From Lentisphaerae bacterium GWF2_57_35 (GTDB lineage Bacteria > Verrucomicrobiota > Kiritimatiellia > CAIQIC01 > GWF2-57-35), in the NCBI GenBank assembly GCA_001804865.1, contig MHBK01000009.1:62001-126000 (forward strand): a stretch of 64,000 bases of DNA, read 5' to 3'. The translations under genes were made by a program, and so were the position numbers. This document shows positions 34,340-43,588 of the stretch, in pieces. Within the stretch, counting starts at the first letter, position 1. Each line of letters begins with the position of its first letter. Under the pieces are notes generated by a model, which saw only the letters and a program-made list of their open reading frames with translations, was not told the origin of the DNA and did no database searches.

Positions 34340-35347
34340 ATGACTCCTCAACCTCTTCTAAGCATAGCCATCCCCTCCTACGGGCGCAGTCGCGAGCTGC
34401 TTCATTCACTCTCAATCTTCGCCGATCAGATAGCGGCACAACCACCCGGTGAAATTGAGTTACATGTCGTAGATGATGCATCGCCAGACGATACCGGCGC
34501 AATCATGCAGAATTACATTTCAAGATTTCCATTCATGCACTATCACCGGCATCCTGAAAACCGGGGCCTTGAGCGAAATCTGATTGACTGCACGGATTCT
34601 TGCCGCGGAGAGTATCTATGGATTTTTGGGGATGACGACTTCCTTGAGCGGACAGATTCGTTAAGCGTCATATTGCATCAATTGCGAAAAAGAGAATTCG
34701 ATTTCTATATACTCAACCGCACGCGTAGAAATGCCGATTTGAGTCGCATCTTGAGCAACAACTGGATGCAGATGGATACCTCCATCGATATTCGGTTCGA
34801 GAGCTTGAAAGCTTTTTGTCTGCGCTGGGGTTTGATCAGTATCATTGGCTTCATATCCATCAACATTTTCCGTCGAGACCCTTTTGCCCGTCTAAGTCCA
34901 TCTCCCTATGCCGGCACTATGTACCCGCAACTGGGTATGATGATGGAAACGTTTCATGACAAACCCTGCCTGCTTCTTACCCAACCGCTTGTCTGCCACC
35001 GCACACAAACTGCGCAAGAAAAGAAAAATTCGTGGGGACGAAAAACTAGTGAACGTGATTTTTTTGGTGACGATAATTCGCGAAATGTGACGCACTTCGG
35101 AATTCGCTGGATTCGGTTGTTGAGGGAACTTGTGCACCGTGGCGCGCTAGAATGGCGCGATATTAGCTTTATCCCTGAAAGCACGGTCATTGATGGCTAT
35201 TTGGTGGATTTCCTTCTGGATAATATGGAGTTGGCACTCGTTCTGGGACATCGCGAAACAATCTCAAATTGGCCGATTGTCGACGATTTTTTAAGCAGAG
35301 TGAACCTAGTGGGAGAACGACGCAACCGATGGCTTGCCATGAGATGA
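34340..35347 (+). CDS. GT2 family glycosyltransferase
   Basis: A 335-residue GT-A enzyme. It begins LLSIAIPSYGRSREL, with VVDDASPDDT as the nucleotide-binding region and YLWIFGDDDFLE as the metal-binding DxD segment. The C-terminal 130 residues are unrecognised. No membrane segment is seen, so it is a cytosolic transferase of the locus. It lies 33 nt after the previous gene and 21 nt before the next, in one probable transcript. The nucleotide sugar used cannot be told. Confidence 0.85.
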   Translation: MTPQPLLSIAIPSYGRSRELLHSLSIFADQIAAQPPGEIELHVVDDASPDDTGAIMQNYISRFPFMHYHRHPENRGLERNLIDCTDSCRGEYLWIFGDDDFLERTDSLSVILHQLRKREFDFYILNRTRRNADLSRILSNNWMQMDTSIDIRFESLKAFCLRWGLISIIGFISINIFRRDPFARLSPSPYAGTMYPQLGMMMETFHDKPCLLLTQPLVCHRTQTAQEKKNSWGRKTSERDFFGDDNSRNVTHFGIRWIRLLRELVHRGALEWRDISFIPESTVIDGYLVDFLLDNMELALVLGHRETISNWPIVDDFLSRVNLVGERRNRWLAMR

Positions 35348-35368
35348 AATGCTGGGGAATAAACTGAC

Positions 35369-37114
35369 ATGAGCAATAAAACTGACTTGACCATCTCCGT
35401 TATCACGCCGAGTTATAACCAGGCAGATTTTCTGCCTTACTGTCTCGATTCCGTCGCCATGCAAAACTATGCGCCTATCGAGCACCTCGTCTATGACCCA
35501 GGCTCGACGGATAGCAGCCGAGAGACCGCTCTCCGCTATCCGCATGTCACGCTGCTCGCTGAGTCGGATCGCGGCCAGGCAGAGGCCGTAAACAAGGGGT
35601 TCACGCGCGCCAAGGGGGATATCCTGGCCTGGATCAATTCCGACGATTGTTACGCGGATGAAGCAGTTTTCGCCCGTGTAATCGCGCGCTTCAACGAGAG
35701 CGATCACCCGGACATCGTGTATGGGAAAGGCATTTTTACCAACGAAAAAGACGAATACCTGCGCGACGCCTATATTCACACCCGCTCGGACTTGCTTTTC
35801 TGGTTGTTTCAACAAGGAACAGGGATTCTTCAACCGGCAACGTTCATACGCCGCGAGGTGTTCGAAAAAGTCGGACGGATCAACGAATCGCTTCACTACA
35901 GTATGGATTACGAATACTGGATTCGGTGCGTCAAATCGAAGATTCAATTTGTGTACCAGGATGATTGTTATGCAAAAGCGCGTTATCACATTAAAAACAA
36001 AACCTTTGGCATGAGGGGTGAAAGCTATCGTGAGGTTTGCGAGATGTTGCTCTCGCAGTACGGTTATGTAAATCACAACTGGTTACGGCGTTATGCAGAA
36101 TACCGTGTGCAAGGGTTTGACGGCGTGCTTACTCATACAGGCAATCATCCATCCGATACAGAATCCATTGAAGTCGAATACAAAAAACTTCTCAAGGCCT
36201 ATAACGGTGGATTTGATGTGCGACGCTACATCACCGAACACAAGGATGAACGAGGCTGGCGCGACACGCAGAAGGAAATGGATCGTCTGAAGATTTCTGA
36301 AGGAACACCGTGTCATTCCATTCCTCTTGATCAAGCGACAGAGCAGGGAAATGTCTGTTATACCGTTGGGCCGCGTCGTTGGGCTTTCCGAGCCGATTGG
36401 AAAAAAGAACAAATTGTTAAAACGCATATGTTTCTTCGAGAGCGAATAGCCCAGCGTCACACCGATACTTGCGTTATCGTAGGTAATGGGCCAAGCCTCA
36501 AGCAGACCGACTTGAGTTTGCTGGTTGGGCAGGACGTAATCATTTCGAACAATGCGTTTCTAAATCCTGACTTGATTCGTCAAGCCGCCTTTTACACCGT
36601 GGTCAATTATCTCGTGGCGGAACAAAGTGCACCTTACATCAATCTTTTGCGCGGGCCCTGCAAAATCCTTCCTTATTGGCTCAGCTATTGCCTCAACGAG
36701 GGAGATGACACCTATTTTCTAGATGCGGTAGGCTATCCAGAATTCAGCACGGACATTTTCAAGAACGCATCGTGGCGGCATACCGTCAGTTTCTTCAATA
36801 TGCACTTGGCCTATGGCTTAGGATACAAACGGGTTGTTTTGGTTGGGTTTGATCACTCCTACACCCAACAGCAAGGCATCAAGGAAGGAGACGTTATTAC
36901 TCAGTTGGAGGATGACATAAACCATTTCGATCATTCTTACTTTCGCGGACGCAAATGGCAGGCCGCCGATGTGGATAACATGGAAAAAATGTATGAATTG
37001 GCCAAGAACGCGTATGAACAGGATGGGCGTGAAATCGTTAATGCAACCGTCGGCGGCCATTTGGAGTTGTTCAATCGCATGAGCCTGAAAGAAGCGTTGA
37101 TAGGGAGCCCCTGA
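35369..37114 (+). CDS. Fusion of GT2 glycosyltransferase and DUF115 (MAF/MptE-like) domain
   Basis: A 581-residue protein. Residues 1-230 are a GT2 domain (TISVITPSYNQADFLPYCLD, YDPGSTDSS, LAWINSDDCY). After a linker, residues about 365-575 form a DUF115-type domain: CVIVGNGPSLKQTDLSLL, VVLVGFDHSYTQ, then FDHSYFRGRKWQAADVDNM and GREIVNATVGGHLELF. DUF115 occurs in motility-associated factors that decorate flagellin with nonulosonic acids and in archaeal MptE. Here it probably transfers or modifies a charged sugar. The same domain occurs at 38315-39394 and as a remnant at 45.9 kb. Confidence 0.82.
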   Translation: MSNKTDLTISVITPSYNQADFLPYCLDSVAMQNYAPIEHLVYDPGSTDSSRETALRYPHVTLLAESDRGQAEAVNKGFTRAKGDILAWINSDDCYADEAVFARVIARFNESDHPDIVYGKGIFTNEKDEYLRDAYIHTRSDLLFWLFQQGTGILQPATFIRREVFEKVGRINESLHYSMDYEYWIRCVKSKIQFVYQDDCYAKARYHIKNKTFGMRGESYREVCEMLLSQYGYVNHNWLRRYAEYRVQGFDGVLTHTGNHPSDTESIEVEYKKLLKAYNGGFDVRRYITEHKDERGWRDTQKEMDRLKISEGTPCHSIPLDQATEQGNVCYTVGPRRWAFRADWKKEQIVKTHMFLRERIAQRHTDTCVIVGNGPSLKQTDLSLLVGQDVIISNNAFLNPDLIRQAAFYTVVNYLVAEQSAPYINLLRGPCKILPYWLSYCLNEGDDTYFLDAVGYPEFSTDIFKNASWRHTVSFFNMHLAYGLGYKRVVLVGFDHSYTQQQGIKEGDVITQLEDDINHFDHSYFRGRKWQAADVDNMEKMYELAKNAYEQDGREIVNATVGGHLELFNRMSLKEALIGSP

Positions 37115-38265
37115 TGAAATTAGATGAAACAAGAATAGCCTACGAATATCTCTCCGCGACGCGAACAAAAGGCGTCATGCTGGATGTCGGCGCACATATC
37201 GGAGGATCGGCCCTACCCTTTCTTGCGAACGGCTGGCGAGTATGCGCTTTCGAGCCCAATGATGAAAACCGGGAAAAACTTACCCGTTTGGCGGAACAGT
37301 ACCCGTTGCTCTCCGTTGACCCCAGAGCGGTCTCTGACAAATCCGGGCAGAAGGCGCCCTTCTATGCAAGCCATGTATCGACAGGAATTGGGTCCCTCAG
37401 TCCATTTCACAGCAGTCATGCGCTCAGCAGCCACGTAGACACCGTGACGCTCGTTGACTTCTGCAGGGAAAAACAAATTAGCAAGGTTGATTTCTTGAAG
37501 ATCGATACAGAAGGACACGACTTCTTTGTTTTAAAAGGTTTCCCCTGGGACACACTTCAGCCGGACATTATTGAATGCGAATTCGAAGACCGCAAAACGA
37601 GCATGCTGGGATATTCTTTTGGCGAGATGGCCGATTTTCTGACAACGCGAGGCTATGAAGTGCTGGTGTCGGAATGGGACCCCATCGTGGAATATGGGGG
37701 AAACCATCAATGGCATGCATTTAAAGCATGGCCATGTACTTTGGAAAAAGCCGAGAGCTGGGGCAATCTGCTTGCGTTCCGTGGAGGCCTGAACAGGGAA
37801 AGGCTATGCAACGCCATCGCCCAAACGCTTGGGCGCGACGTTGAGCGCGTGAGTCAGAAAAAAGCTCCCGCATCTACGCCTCAAAGAAATCGCGACGAAA
37901 TGATGCGCGCATATTTACGTTTGCGTTGGCGCGGCTTGCGAGCGGAAGGCGTTCATAGCGTCTACCTTTTTGGTGCAGGCAAGTTCACAAAATGGTTTAT
38001 GCCGCTGATCCACGACGCACAGGGACCCTCCATAATTGGCGTGCTGGATGATCAGGCAGTGTGCGGACAGACGATCGGAAGCACGCCGGTCTTACGTCCA
38101 GACAAAGTTGATGTCGGGCTTACCGATGGCGTAATTCTTTCAACGGATTCCCTGCGCAATGTGTTTACAGAACGCTGCCGCAGTCTGTATGGAATGGATG
38201 TGAGGCTGATTGATCTCTTTGAGGATCTAGGGGGCGAAAGCCCCAAGACCGTCAAAGGAGAGTAG
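37114..38265 (+). CDS. FkbM-type methyltransferase with C-terminal GAGxHT module
   Basis: A 383-residue protein. The N-terminal 230 residues are FkbM-like: GVMLDVGAHIGGSALPFLA (motif I), CAFEPNDENREKL, then VDFLKIDTEGHDFFVLKGF, the family hallmark. Residues about 260-375 are helix plus module: SVYLFGAGKFTKWFM ... GVLDDQAVCGQ ... TPVLRPD ... ILSTDSLR ... IDLFED. The ATG overlaps the stop of the previous gene by 1 nt. Probable O-methylation of a sugar hydroxyl. The module has Phe in place of the usual His. Confidence 0.85.
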   Translation: MKLDETRIAYEYLSATRTKGVMLDVGAHIGGSALPFLANGWRVCAFEPNDENREKLTRLAEQYPLLSVDPRAVSDKSGQKAPFYASHVSTGIGSLSPFHSSHALSSHVDTVTLVDFCREKQISKVDFLKIDTEGHDFFVLKGFPWDTLQPDIIECEFEDRKTSMLGYSFGEMADFLTTRGYEVLVSEWDPIVEYGGNHQWHAFKAWPCTLEKAESWGNLLAFRGGLNRERLCNAIAQTLGRDVERVSQKKAPASTPQRNRDEMMRAYLRLRWRGLRAEGVHSVYLFGAGKFTKWFMPLIHDAQGPSIIGVLDDQAVCGQTIGSTPVLRPDKVDVGLTDGVILSTDSLRNVFTERCRSLYGMDVRLIDLFEDLGGESPKTVKGE

Positions 38266-38314
38266 AACAATTTTTTGCCGAAGTAGAATCGGCATTTGAC
38301 GATCGAGGCAAACA

Positions 38315-39394
38315 TTGTCGCGAGAATATATATTTCGTGAAGCCTATTTCCGTGAAGTCTGGCAGCGCCTTGTCAGACACTATAAATCTGTCGCTATTTA
38401 CGGCGCGGGTAAACACACGGATTGGTTGCTTCATCATGTGGTTTCTCCCGAACAAATCGAATCCGTTCGCGTTATTCTGGATGATTGCGCACCTCTAAAC
38501 GGTTCACTGCAGGGGCGACCTGTTATTGCGACCGCGGATTATGTCCCCCGTCCGGATGAAGTGGTTTTTGTTTCATCGGATGTTCATGAACGCGTCATGG
38601 CGGAACGGATATGCAAGATGTTCCCCGAGACGGAAATAGTCGCCCCATATGCCAATACAGGATATGGACCTTTCGAGCTGCCGCTCACGTTGGAACTCGA
38701 TGCATGCGCAAAGAATCGGGCTGCGATAGCGTCGTTTTCCCGACGTCATATCGGACAACGGTGCTTTATCCTGGGCAATGGACCCAGCTTGCGTGATACG
38801 AATTTGTCCCGGTTATCAGGCGAAATCACCTTTGGCTTGAACCGCATCTACCTGATGGAAAAGCTGATGGGTTTCAAGCCGTCGTACTATGTAGCCGTCA
38901 ACCCTCACGTGCTTGAGCAATTTCGAGACGACATTTCCAACAAAGTCCAATGCCCAAAGTTTATCAGTTCTGCCATGGCTCATCACTTTGAAGAACGGGA
39001 TGACGTCATGTTTTTTGATCATCAGTCGATACCCACTTTCCAAACCAATTTATTGGATCCCCTCTGGATTGGCGCTACGGTAACGTATGTGGCCATGCAA
39101 ATCGCTTTTTATATGGGCTTTCAGCAAGTCATTCTACTGGGCGTCGATCATTCTTTTACGACGCAAGGCAAGCCTCATGCCTTGGTTGAGTCCACGTGCG
39201 CCGACCCCAATCATTTTTGCGCGGATTATTTCGGTCAGGGCATCCGATGGCAATTACCCGATCTAGCCACTTCAGAACTGGCCTATTCATTGGCCCGATA
39301 CGCCTATTCGCAGAATGGACGCGAAATATTGGATGCGACCTTGCGCGGTCATTTAACTATTTTCCCGAAGGTGGATTACAATCAATTGTTTTAA
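38315..39394 (+). CDS. N-terminal GAGxHT module fused to a DUF115 domain
   Basis: A 359-residue protein in which the module comes first (about residues 1-115): SVAIYGAGKHTDWLL ... RVILDDCAPLNG ... GRPVIAT ... FVSSDVH. A DUF115 domain follows (about 145-359): CFILGNGPSLRDTNLSRL, VILLGVDHSFTTQGK, DPNHFCADYFGQGIRW, GREILDATLRGHLTIF. It starts at TTG 38315, because the in-frame stop TGA at 38297-38299 excludes an upstream start and the next Met is far inside the protein. This order shows that the module can be placed at either end of its partners. Confidence 0.78.
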   Translation: MSREYIFREAYFREVWQRLVRHYKSVAIYGAGKHTDWLLHHVVSPEQIESVRVILDDCAPLNGSLQGRPVIATADYVPRPDEVVFVSSDVHERVMAERICKMFPETEIVAPYANTGYGPFELPLTLELDACAKNRAAIASFSRRHIGQRCFILGNGPSLRDTNLSRLSGEITFGLNRIYLMEKLMGFKPSYYVAVNPHVLEQFRDDISNKVQCPKFISSAMAHHFEERDDVMFFDHQSIPTFQTNLLDPLWIGATVTYVAMQIAFYMGFQQVILLGVDHSFTTQGKPHALVESTCADPNHFCADYFGQGIRWQLPDLATSELAYSLARYAYSQNGREILDATLRGHLTIFPKVDYNQLF

Positions 39395-39471
39395 AGCAAC
39401 AGACGTGATCTTCGATCATGGGTCTCCTATTATCGAAGCAGGGTTTCACTTGGCATACGGAGGTTTTGCTC

Positions 39472-40155
39472 ATGATCGGTTCTGACAAAATAGTGGCGCT
39501 TCTGCCGATGAAGGCGCATTCAGAGCGTCTTGCGGACAAGAATATCCGACCCTTCTGCGGGCGCCCGCTCTATCATCACACGTTGCACGCACTGGCGGCG
39601 ATGACCGAAGTGGATGAGATTGTCGTCGATACGGACAGCGAACTAATTTCAATGGAAGCCCCGATCCTTTCGCCCAAGGTTCGAATTATCGAGCGTCCGG
39701 TGGAGTTGCGCGGGGATTTCGTGAGTATGAACCGGATTATCGAGCATGATTTGAGTCGGACAGACGGCAGTATTTTTTTGCAGACGCATTCAACCAATCC
39801 GCTGATTCGCTCGGGAACTTATGCACTCGCTCTGCGTTGCTTTCGAGAAGCAGAGGGACAGGATTCGTTGTTCAGCGTGAATCGTTATCAGAGCCGTTTT
39901 TATGACGCAGATATGCGTCCCATGAATCATCAGCCGGGGCATTTGATTCGCACCCAAGATTTACCCCCAATGTTTGAGGAAAACTCCTGCATCTATATTT
40001 TCACCAAAGAATCGTTTGCCCGAAGTGGCGCCCGCCTGGGCAAGAGTCCCCGTCTGTTTGTCACCCCCCGCTTGGAGTCGGTGGATATTGATGACGAAGA
40101 GAGCTGGCGACTCGCCGAATTGATTGGCAAAACGATGACCATTCATCCAGACTGA
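39472..40155 (+). CDS. Cytidylyltransferase, NeuA-like (acylneuraminate/CMP-sugar type)
   Basis: A protein of about 227 residues. It begins KIVALLPMKAHSERLADKNI, the nucleotide-binding motif of CMP-nonulosonate and Kdo cytidylyltransferases, followed by RPLYHHTL, EIVVDTDSE and FLQTHSTNPLI. The start ATG 39472 has ACGGAGG 8-9 nt upstream. It would activate a sugar acid with CTP for a transferase in the locus. The nearby DUF115 proteins fit such a donor. No NeuB-type synthase is in the window, so the acid must be made elsewhere or be something unusual. Confidence 0.85.
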   Translation: MIGSDKIVALLPMKAHSERLADKNIRPFCGRPLYHHTLHALAAMTEVDEIVVDTDSELISMEAPILSPKVRIIERPVELRGDFVSMNRIIEHDLSRTDGSIFLQTHSTNPLIRSGTYALALRCFREAEGQDSLFSVNRYQSRFYDADMRPMNHQPGHLIRTQDLPPMFEENSCIYIFTKESFARSGARLGKSPRLFVTPRLESVDIDDEESWRLAELIGKTMTIHPD

Positions 40156-40186
40156 ACAGGGAACACAGGCTCCAAACGGGAAGTCC

Positions 40187-41167
40187 ATGACAGCCACAAC
40201 GCCTATAATTTCGATCATTATTCGCTGCCGCAACGAGGAGCGGCATATCGGACGCCTGTTGGAAGGCATTTTGAGTCAGCAGCGAAAGGATGCAGAAATT
40301 ATTGTAGTGGATTCAGGCTCGACGGATGCAACGCTTCTCATTGCGCGTCGATATCCGGTAAAAATCATCTCTGTTGAGCCAGCCAGTTTTTCATTTGGCT
40401 ATGCCTTAAACCGCGGATGTGAGGAGGCGCAGGGCGAGTTTCTTGTTTTCGTCAGCGCCCACGTCTATCCGGTTTATCGCAACTGGCTGGATGAAATGCT
40501 CCAGCCTTTTGCGGACGAAAAAGTAGCCTTGGTTTACGGACGACAATGCGGCGATATACGCACAAAATATGCTGAACGCCGTATTTTTGCCAAATGGTTT
40601 CCGTCCGAATCAAGTGCATGCCAAGCCCATGCCTTCTGCAACAACGCAAACACCGCCGTACGTAAATGCGTGTGGATGACTCATCGTTACGACGAGTCGC
40701 TGACGGGGTTGGAAGATCTGGATTGGGCTCGTCGAGTAAAGGCGCTGGGTTATCGGATTGCTTATCAAGCTCAGGCCGAGGTGGTGCATGTGCACGAGGA
40801 AACATATCGGCAGATTTATACGCGCTATTATCGCGAAGCCATAGCCATGAAACGGATGTTTCCGGAAGAGCAGTTCTCATTCTTCGACCTGATTCGCGCA
40901 CTTACCGGCAATGTGATCAGCGATTGGCGTTATGCGCTTCATGAGCACGTCCTACATCGAGAGTGGATTAGGATTGTACGTTTTCGAACCATGCAGTTTG
41001 TGGGAACGTTCAAGGGTTACCGTATGCGAATAGGCATGCTGCCCGAATTACGCGACAGGTTCTACTATCCAGATGGCCGCCCGCCAGCAACCGCATCGGT
41101 AGAGGCAGCGACAAACAATCTGATTATTGATTATTCACGGCAGGATGGAGGCCACGATGATAATTGA
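40187..41167 (+). CDS. GT2 family glycosyltransferase (rhamnosyltransferase-like)
   Basis: A 326-residue GT-A enzyme: ISIIIRCRNEERHIGRLLEG, EIIVVDSGSTDAT, and FLVFVSAHVYPV at the position of the acidic metal-binding motif, where the usual DxD reads SAH as in many rhamnosyltransferase-like members. GLEDLDWARRVKALGYRIAY is the ED acid-base segment. The C-terminal part is basic and aromatic. It overlaps the next gene by 11 nt, indicating cotranscription. Donor and acceptor unknown. Confidence 0.83.
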   Translation: MTATTPIISIIIRCRNEERHIGRLLEGILSQQRKDAEIIVVDSGSTDATLLIARRYPVKIISVEPASFSFGYALNRGCEEAQGEFLVFVSAHVYPVYRNWLDEMLQPFADEKVALVYGRQCGDIRTKYAERRIFAKWFPSESSACQAHAFCNNANTAVRKCVWMTHRYDESLTGLEDLDWARRVKALGYRIAYQAQAEVVHVHEETYRQIYTRYYREAIAMKRMFPEEQFSFFDLIRALTGNVISDWRYALHEHVLHREWIRIVRFRTMQFVGTFKGYRMRIGMLPELRDRFYYPDGRPPATASVEAATNNLIIDYSRQDGGHDDN

Positions 41168-41801
41168 CATATCCATGCCGGTTCAACCAGGCATGCCGAT
41201 ATGGGAGGGAATTGAACCGTCCCGTCTCGAATGGACGCTTCGCATGGAACGAGGGGACGCCGTAAACAATAGCCGGATTGAGATGGATCTTCACAGCGGG
41301 ACGCATATTGATGCGCCTCTGCACTTCATGCAGGATGGATATTCAGCCGATATGCTACCCCTGCAGGCATTTTGCGGAGCCGTTTTCGTAGCCGGTGTTC
41401 CGGGTGTGAAGCATATCGGCGAGCGAGAAATCGAAGCCCTCAAACTACCTTCACACGTGGAACGCGTTTTATTCAAGACGGACAATTCCAGGCGGCGGCT
41501 ATATGAAAAACCTGAATTTCACACGGATTTCACTGCACTGACCCCATCTGGAGCACGATCGTTGCTTAAGCGGGGAACAAGACTGGTCGGCATCGATTAT
41601 CTGTCCATTGCCCCATACGGTGATGCAAAAGAGACTCATGAAGTTTTGCTAAGTGAGGGAATCATTGTGCTGGAAGGGCTCTGTCTGCATGATGTGGAAC
41701 CCGGCTTCTATGAGTTGATTTGTCTGCCTATTCGTCTAGTCGGGACGGAAGCCACGCCTGTACGGGCCATATTGAAACCGAAAGCAAACCAAGTCGGATG
41801 A
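41157..41801 (+). CDS. Cyclase family protein (kynurenine-formamidase-like)
   Basis: A protein of about 214 residues of the PF04199 fold. The metal-binding signature is SGTHIDAPLHF, with further conserved VLFKTDNS and GIDYLSIAPYG segments. The ATG at 41157 follows GGATGGAGG and overlaps the previous gene by 11 nt. Members hydrolyse N-formylkynurenine, isatin or polyketide-like substrates. In a glycan locus it more likely opens or forms a lactone or amide in an unusual precursor. It heads a set with a 2-hydroxyacid dehydrogenase and an SDR, but the pathway is unknown. Confidence 0.82.
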   Translation: MIIDISMPVQPGMPIWEGIEPSRLEWTLRMERGDAVNNSRIEMDLHSGTHIDAPLHFMQDGYSADMLPLQAFCGAVFVAGVPGVKHIGEREIEALKLPSHVERVLFKTDNSRRRLYEKPEFHTDFTALTPSGARSLLKRGTRLVGIDYLSIAPYGDAKETHEVLLSEGIIVLEGLCLHDVEPGFYELICLPIRLVGTEATPVRAILKPKANQVG

Positions 41802-41805
41802 ATTT

Positions 41806-42759
41806 ATGACGATTACTGCAAAGTGGAAAGTCCTCATGTCGGCGCCTTATATGATGAGTGTGTTGAAGGATTTTCGAGACGAATTTGAACGAAATGAAAT
41901 AGAGCTGATTGTGCCGGAAGTGCATGAACGGCTGGAAGAAGAACAGCTGTTTGAGTTGATTGAAGACATGGATGGAGTAATCTGTGGCGATGACCGTTTC
42001 ACAGAACGGGTTCTCCAAAAAGCGAAGCGACTTAAAGTTATTTCCAAGTGGGGCACAGGGATCGATTCGATTGATTTAGCCGCGTGCACTCGACATGGCG
42101 TTCGTGTCTGCAATACGCCCAATGCGTTCACCGATTCCGTAGCAGACAGCGTTATGGCTTATATTCTCGCTTTTGCGCGCAATGCTTTCCGTATGGATGT
42201 AGCCATGAAGGCCGGGACGTGGGAAAAAATTCAAGGCCACGCGCTTTGTGAATGTACACTGGGGGTTATAGGGGTAGGCAACATTGGGCGTGCCGTGGCC
42301 CGTCGTGCACAAGCTTTTGGCATGACATTATTAGGCAACGATATTCGTACACTTGATACGGCCGTTTCAGGCACACTTGGCATAAGAATGCTGCCGCTGA
42401 ACGACCTGCTTCGCACGTCGGATTATATCAGTGTGAATTGCGATCTGAATCCAACAAGCCGACATCTGCTCAATGCAGCGACTTTTTCCCTGATGAAACC
42501 AACAGCGGTGGTTGTAAACTGTGCTCGTGGCCCGATCATCGATGAACTAGCCTTGACGGATGCCCTGAAAAACAAAAAAATTGCAGGCGCAGGACTGGAT
42601 GTTTTTGAAGAAGAACCCCTGCCGCTAGACAGTTCTTTAAGGACTTTTAGCGAGGTGTTGTTGGCGCCTCACAATTCCAATAGTAGTCCAGCGGCCTATC
42701 AACGAATTCATCGAAACACCATTAATAATCTCATTAAAGGACTGAAGGAATTGTCATGA
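41806..42759 (+). CDS. D-isomer-specific 2-hydroxyacid dehydrogenase
   Basis: A 317-residue NAD-dependent enzyme of the SerA/2-hacid_dh family. Visible are GVICGDDRFTERVL, ISKWGTGIDSIDLAA, the NAD-binding TLGVIGVGNIGRAVARRA (dinucleotide-binding GxGxxG), VNCARGPIIDELAL with the catalytic Arg, and LDVFEEEPLP with the Glu. LLAPHNSNSSPAAY contains the active His region. It reduces or oxidises a 2-keto/2-hydroxy acid in the cytosol. It lies between the cyclase (4-nt gap) and an SDR (4-nt overlap), so the three probably act on one compound. Confidence 0.9.
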   Translation: MTITAKWKVLMSAPYMMSVLKDFRDEFERNEIELIVPEVHERLEEEQLFELIEDMDGVICGDDRFTERVLQKAKRLKVISKWGTGIDSIDLAACTRHGVRVCNTPNAFTDSVADSVMAYILAFARNAFRMDVAMKAGTWEKIQGHALCECTLGVIGVGNIGRAVARRAQAFGMTLLGNDIRTLDTAVSGTLGIRMLPLNDLLRTSDYISVNCDLNPTSRHLLNAATFSLMKPTAVVVNCARGPIIDELALTDALKNKKIAGAGLDVFEEEPLPLDSSLRTFSEVLLAPHNSNSSPAAYQRIHRNTINNLIKGLKELS

Positions 42760-43511
42760 AAAGAGTAGCGTTGATCACGGGCGTACTGGGCGGAATTGGG
42801 AGGGCAACAGCCGAACTGTTTGTTAGCAAAGGATGGAACGTTGTAGGAGCGGACCGCAACGCACGCACGGAGGATGGCGTTAAAGGCATAGACTTGCTCT
42901 CCCTGGATGTTTCAAAGCCGGTCGATATGACGGCATTGAAGCACCATGTAGAAACTGAATACGGACGGCTCGACTCACTGATCAATAATGCAGCTATTCA
43001 AGTATGCAAGCCCCTGGTCGAAACATCGCTCGAAGAGTGGGACAACGTCATGGACAGCAACCTCCGGTCAGTTTTTTTGGGAATGCAGTTATTCCATCCA
43101 CTTCTTAAAACAGCTCATGGGGCTGTTGTAAATGTTAGTTCGGTCCATGCGCGACAAACCTCGCGCGACATTTCCGCCTATGCCGCCAGTAAAGGCGCCG
43201 TCATGGCTCTCACGCGCGCTGCCGCACTTGAATTTGCCGTTGATGGCATAAGAGTCAATGCCATCCTGCCAGGAGCCACAGATACGGGCATGCTGCGCGC
43301 GGGGCTCGGCCGTGGACATGTCGCCCAAAACAGCTCCCTTACCGAGCGCATGAAACAATTGGCCGACAGGCATCCGCTCGGATGTATCGGCAAACCATCG
43401 GATATGGCTGCCGCCATTTACTTTTTAGCTGATTCAGAACAGTCTGCCTTCATAACAGGCGAAGGATTAACTGTGGATGGCGGCGCTCTGGCACGGCTTA
43501 GCACAGAATGA
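42756..43511 (+). CDS. Short-chain dehydrogenase/reductase
   Basis: A 251-residue classical SDR. The cofactor motif is ITGVLGGIGRATAELF (TGxxxGIG-like), NNAAIQV is the NNAG-type motif, and the catalytic set is the Ser in VVNVSSVHA with YAASKGAV (YxxxK). The C-terminal GEGLTVDGGA is typical. The ATG overlaps the stop of the dehydrogenase gene by 4 nt. Probably reduces a keto group of a sugar or keto-acid intermediate. It ends the plus-strand run before the Nudix gene. Confidence 0.92.
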   Translation: MKRVALITGVLGGIGRATAELFVSKGWNVVGADRNARTEDGVKGIDLLSLDVSKPVDMTALKHHVETEYGRLDSLINNAAIQVCKPLVETSLEEWDNVMDSNLRSVFLGMQLFHPLLKTAHGAVVNVSSVHARQTSRDISAYAASKGAVMALTRAAALEFAVDGIRVNAILPGATDTGMLRAGLGRGHVAQNSSLTERMKQLADRHPLGCIGKPSDMAAAIYFLADSEQSAFITGEGLTVDGGALARLSTE

Positions 43512-43588
43512 GTTCACCTCATGAATACTCGCCTCATTTAAACCCATTATTTTTCAGGCGCCGTTGCTGGCGAGGGGCTCAGGGTACG

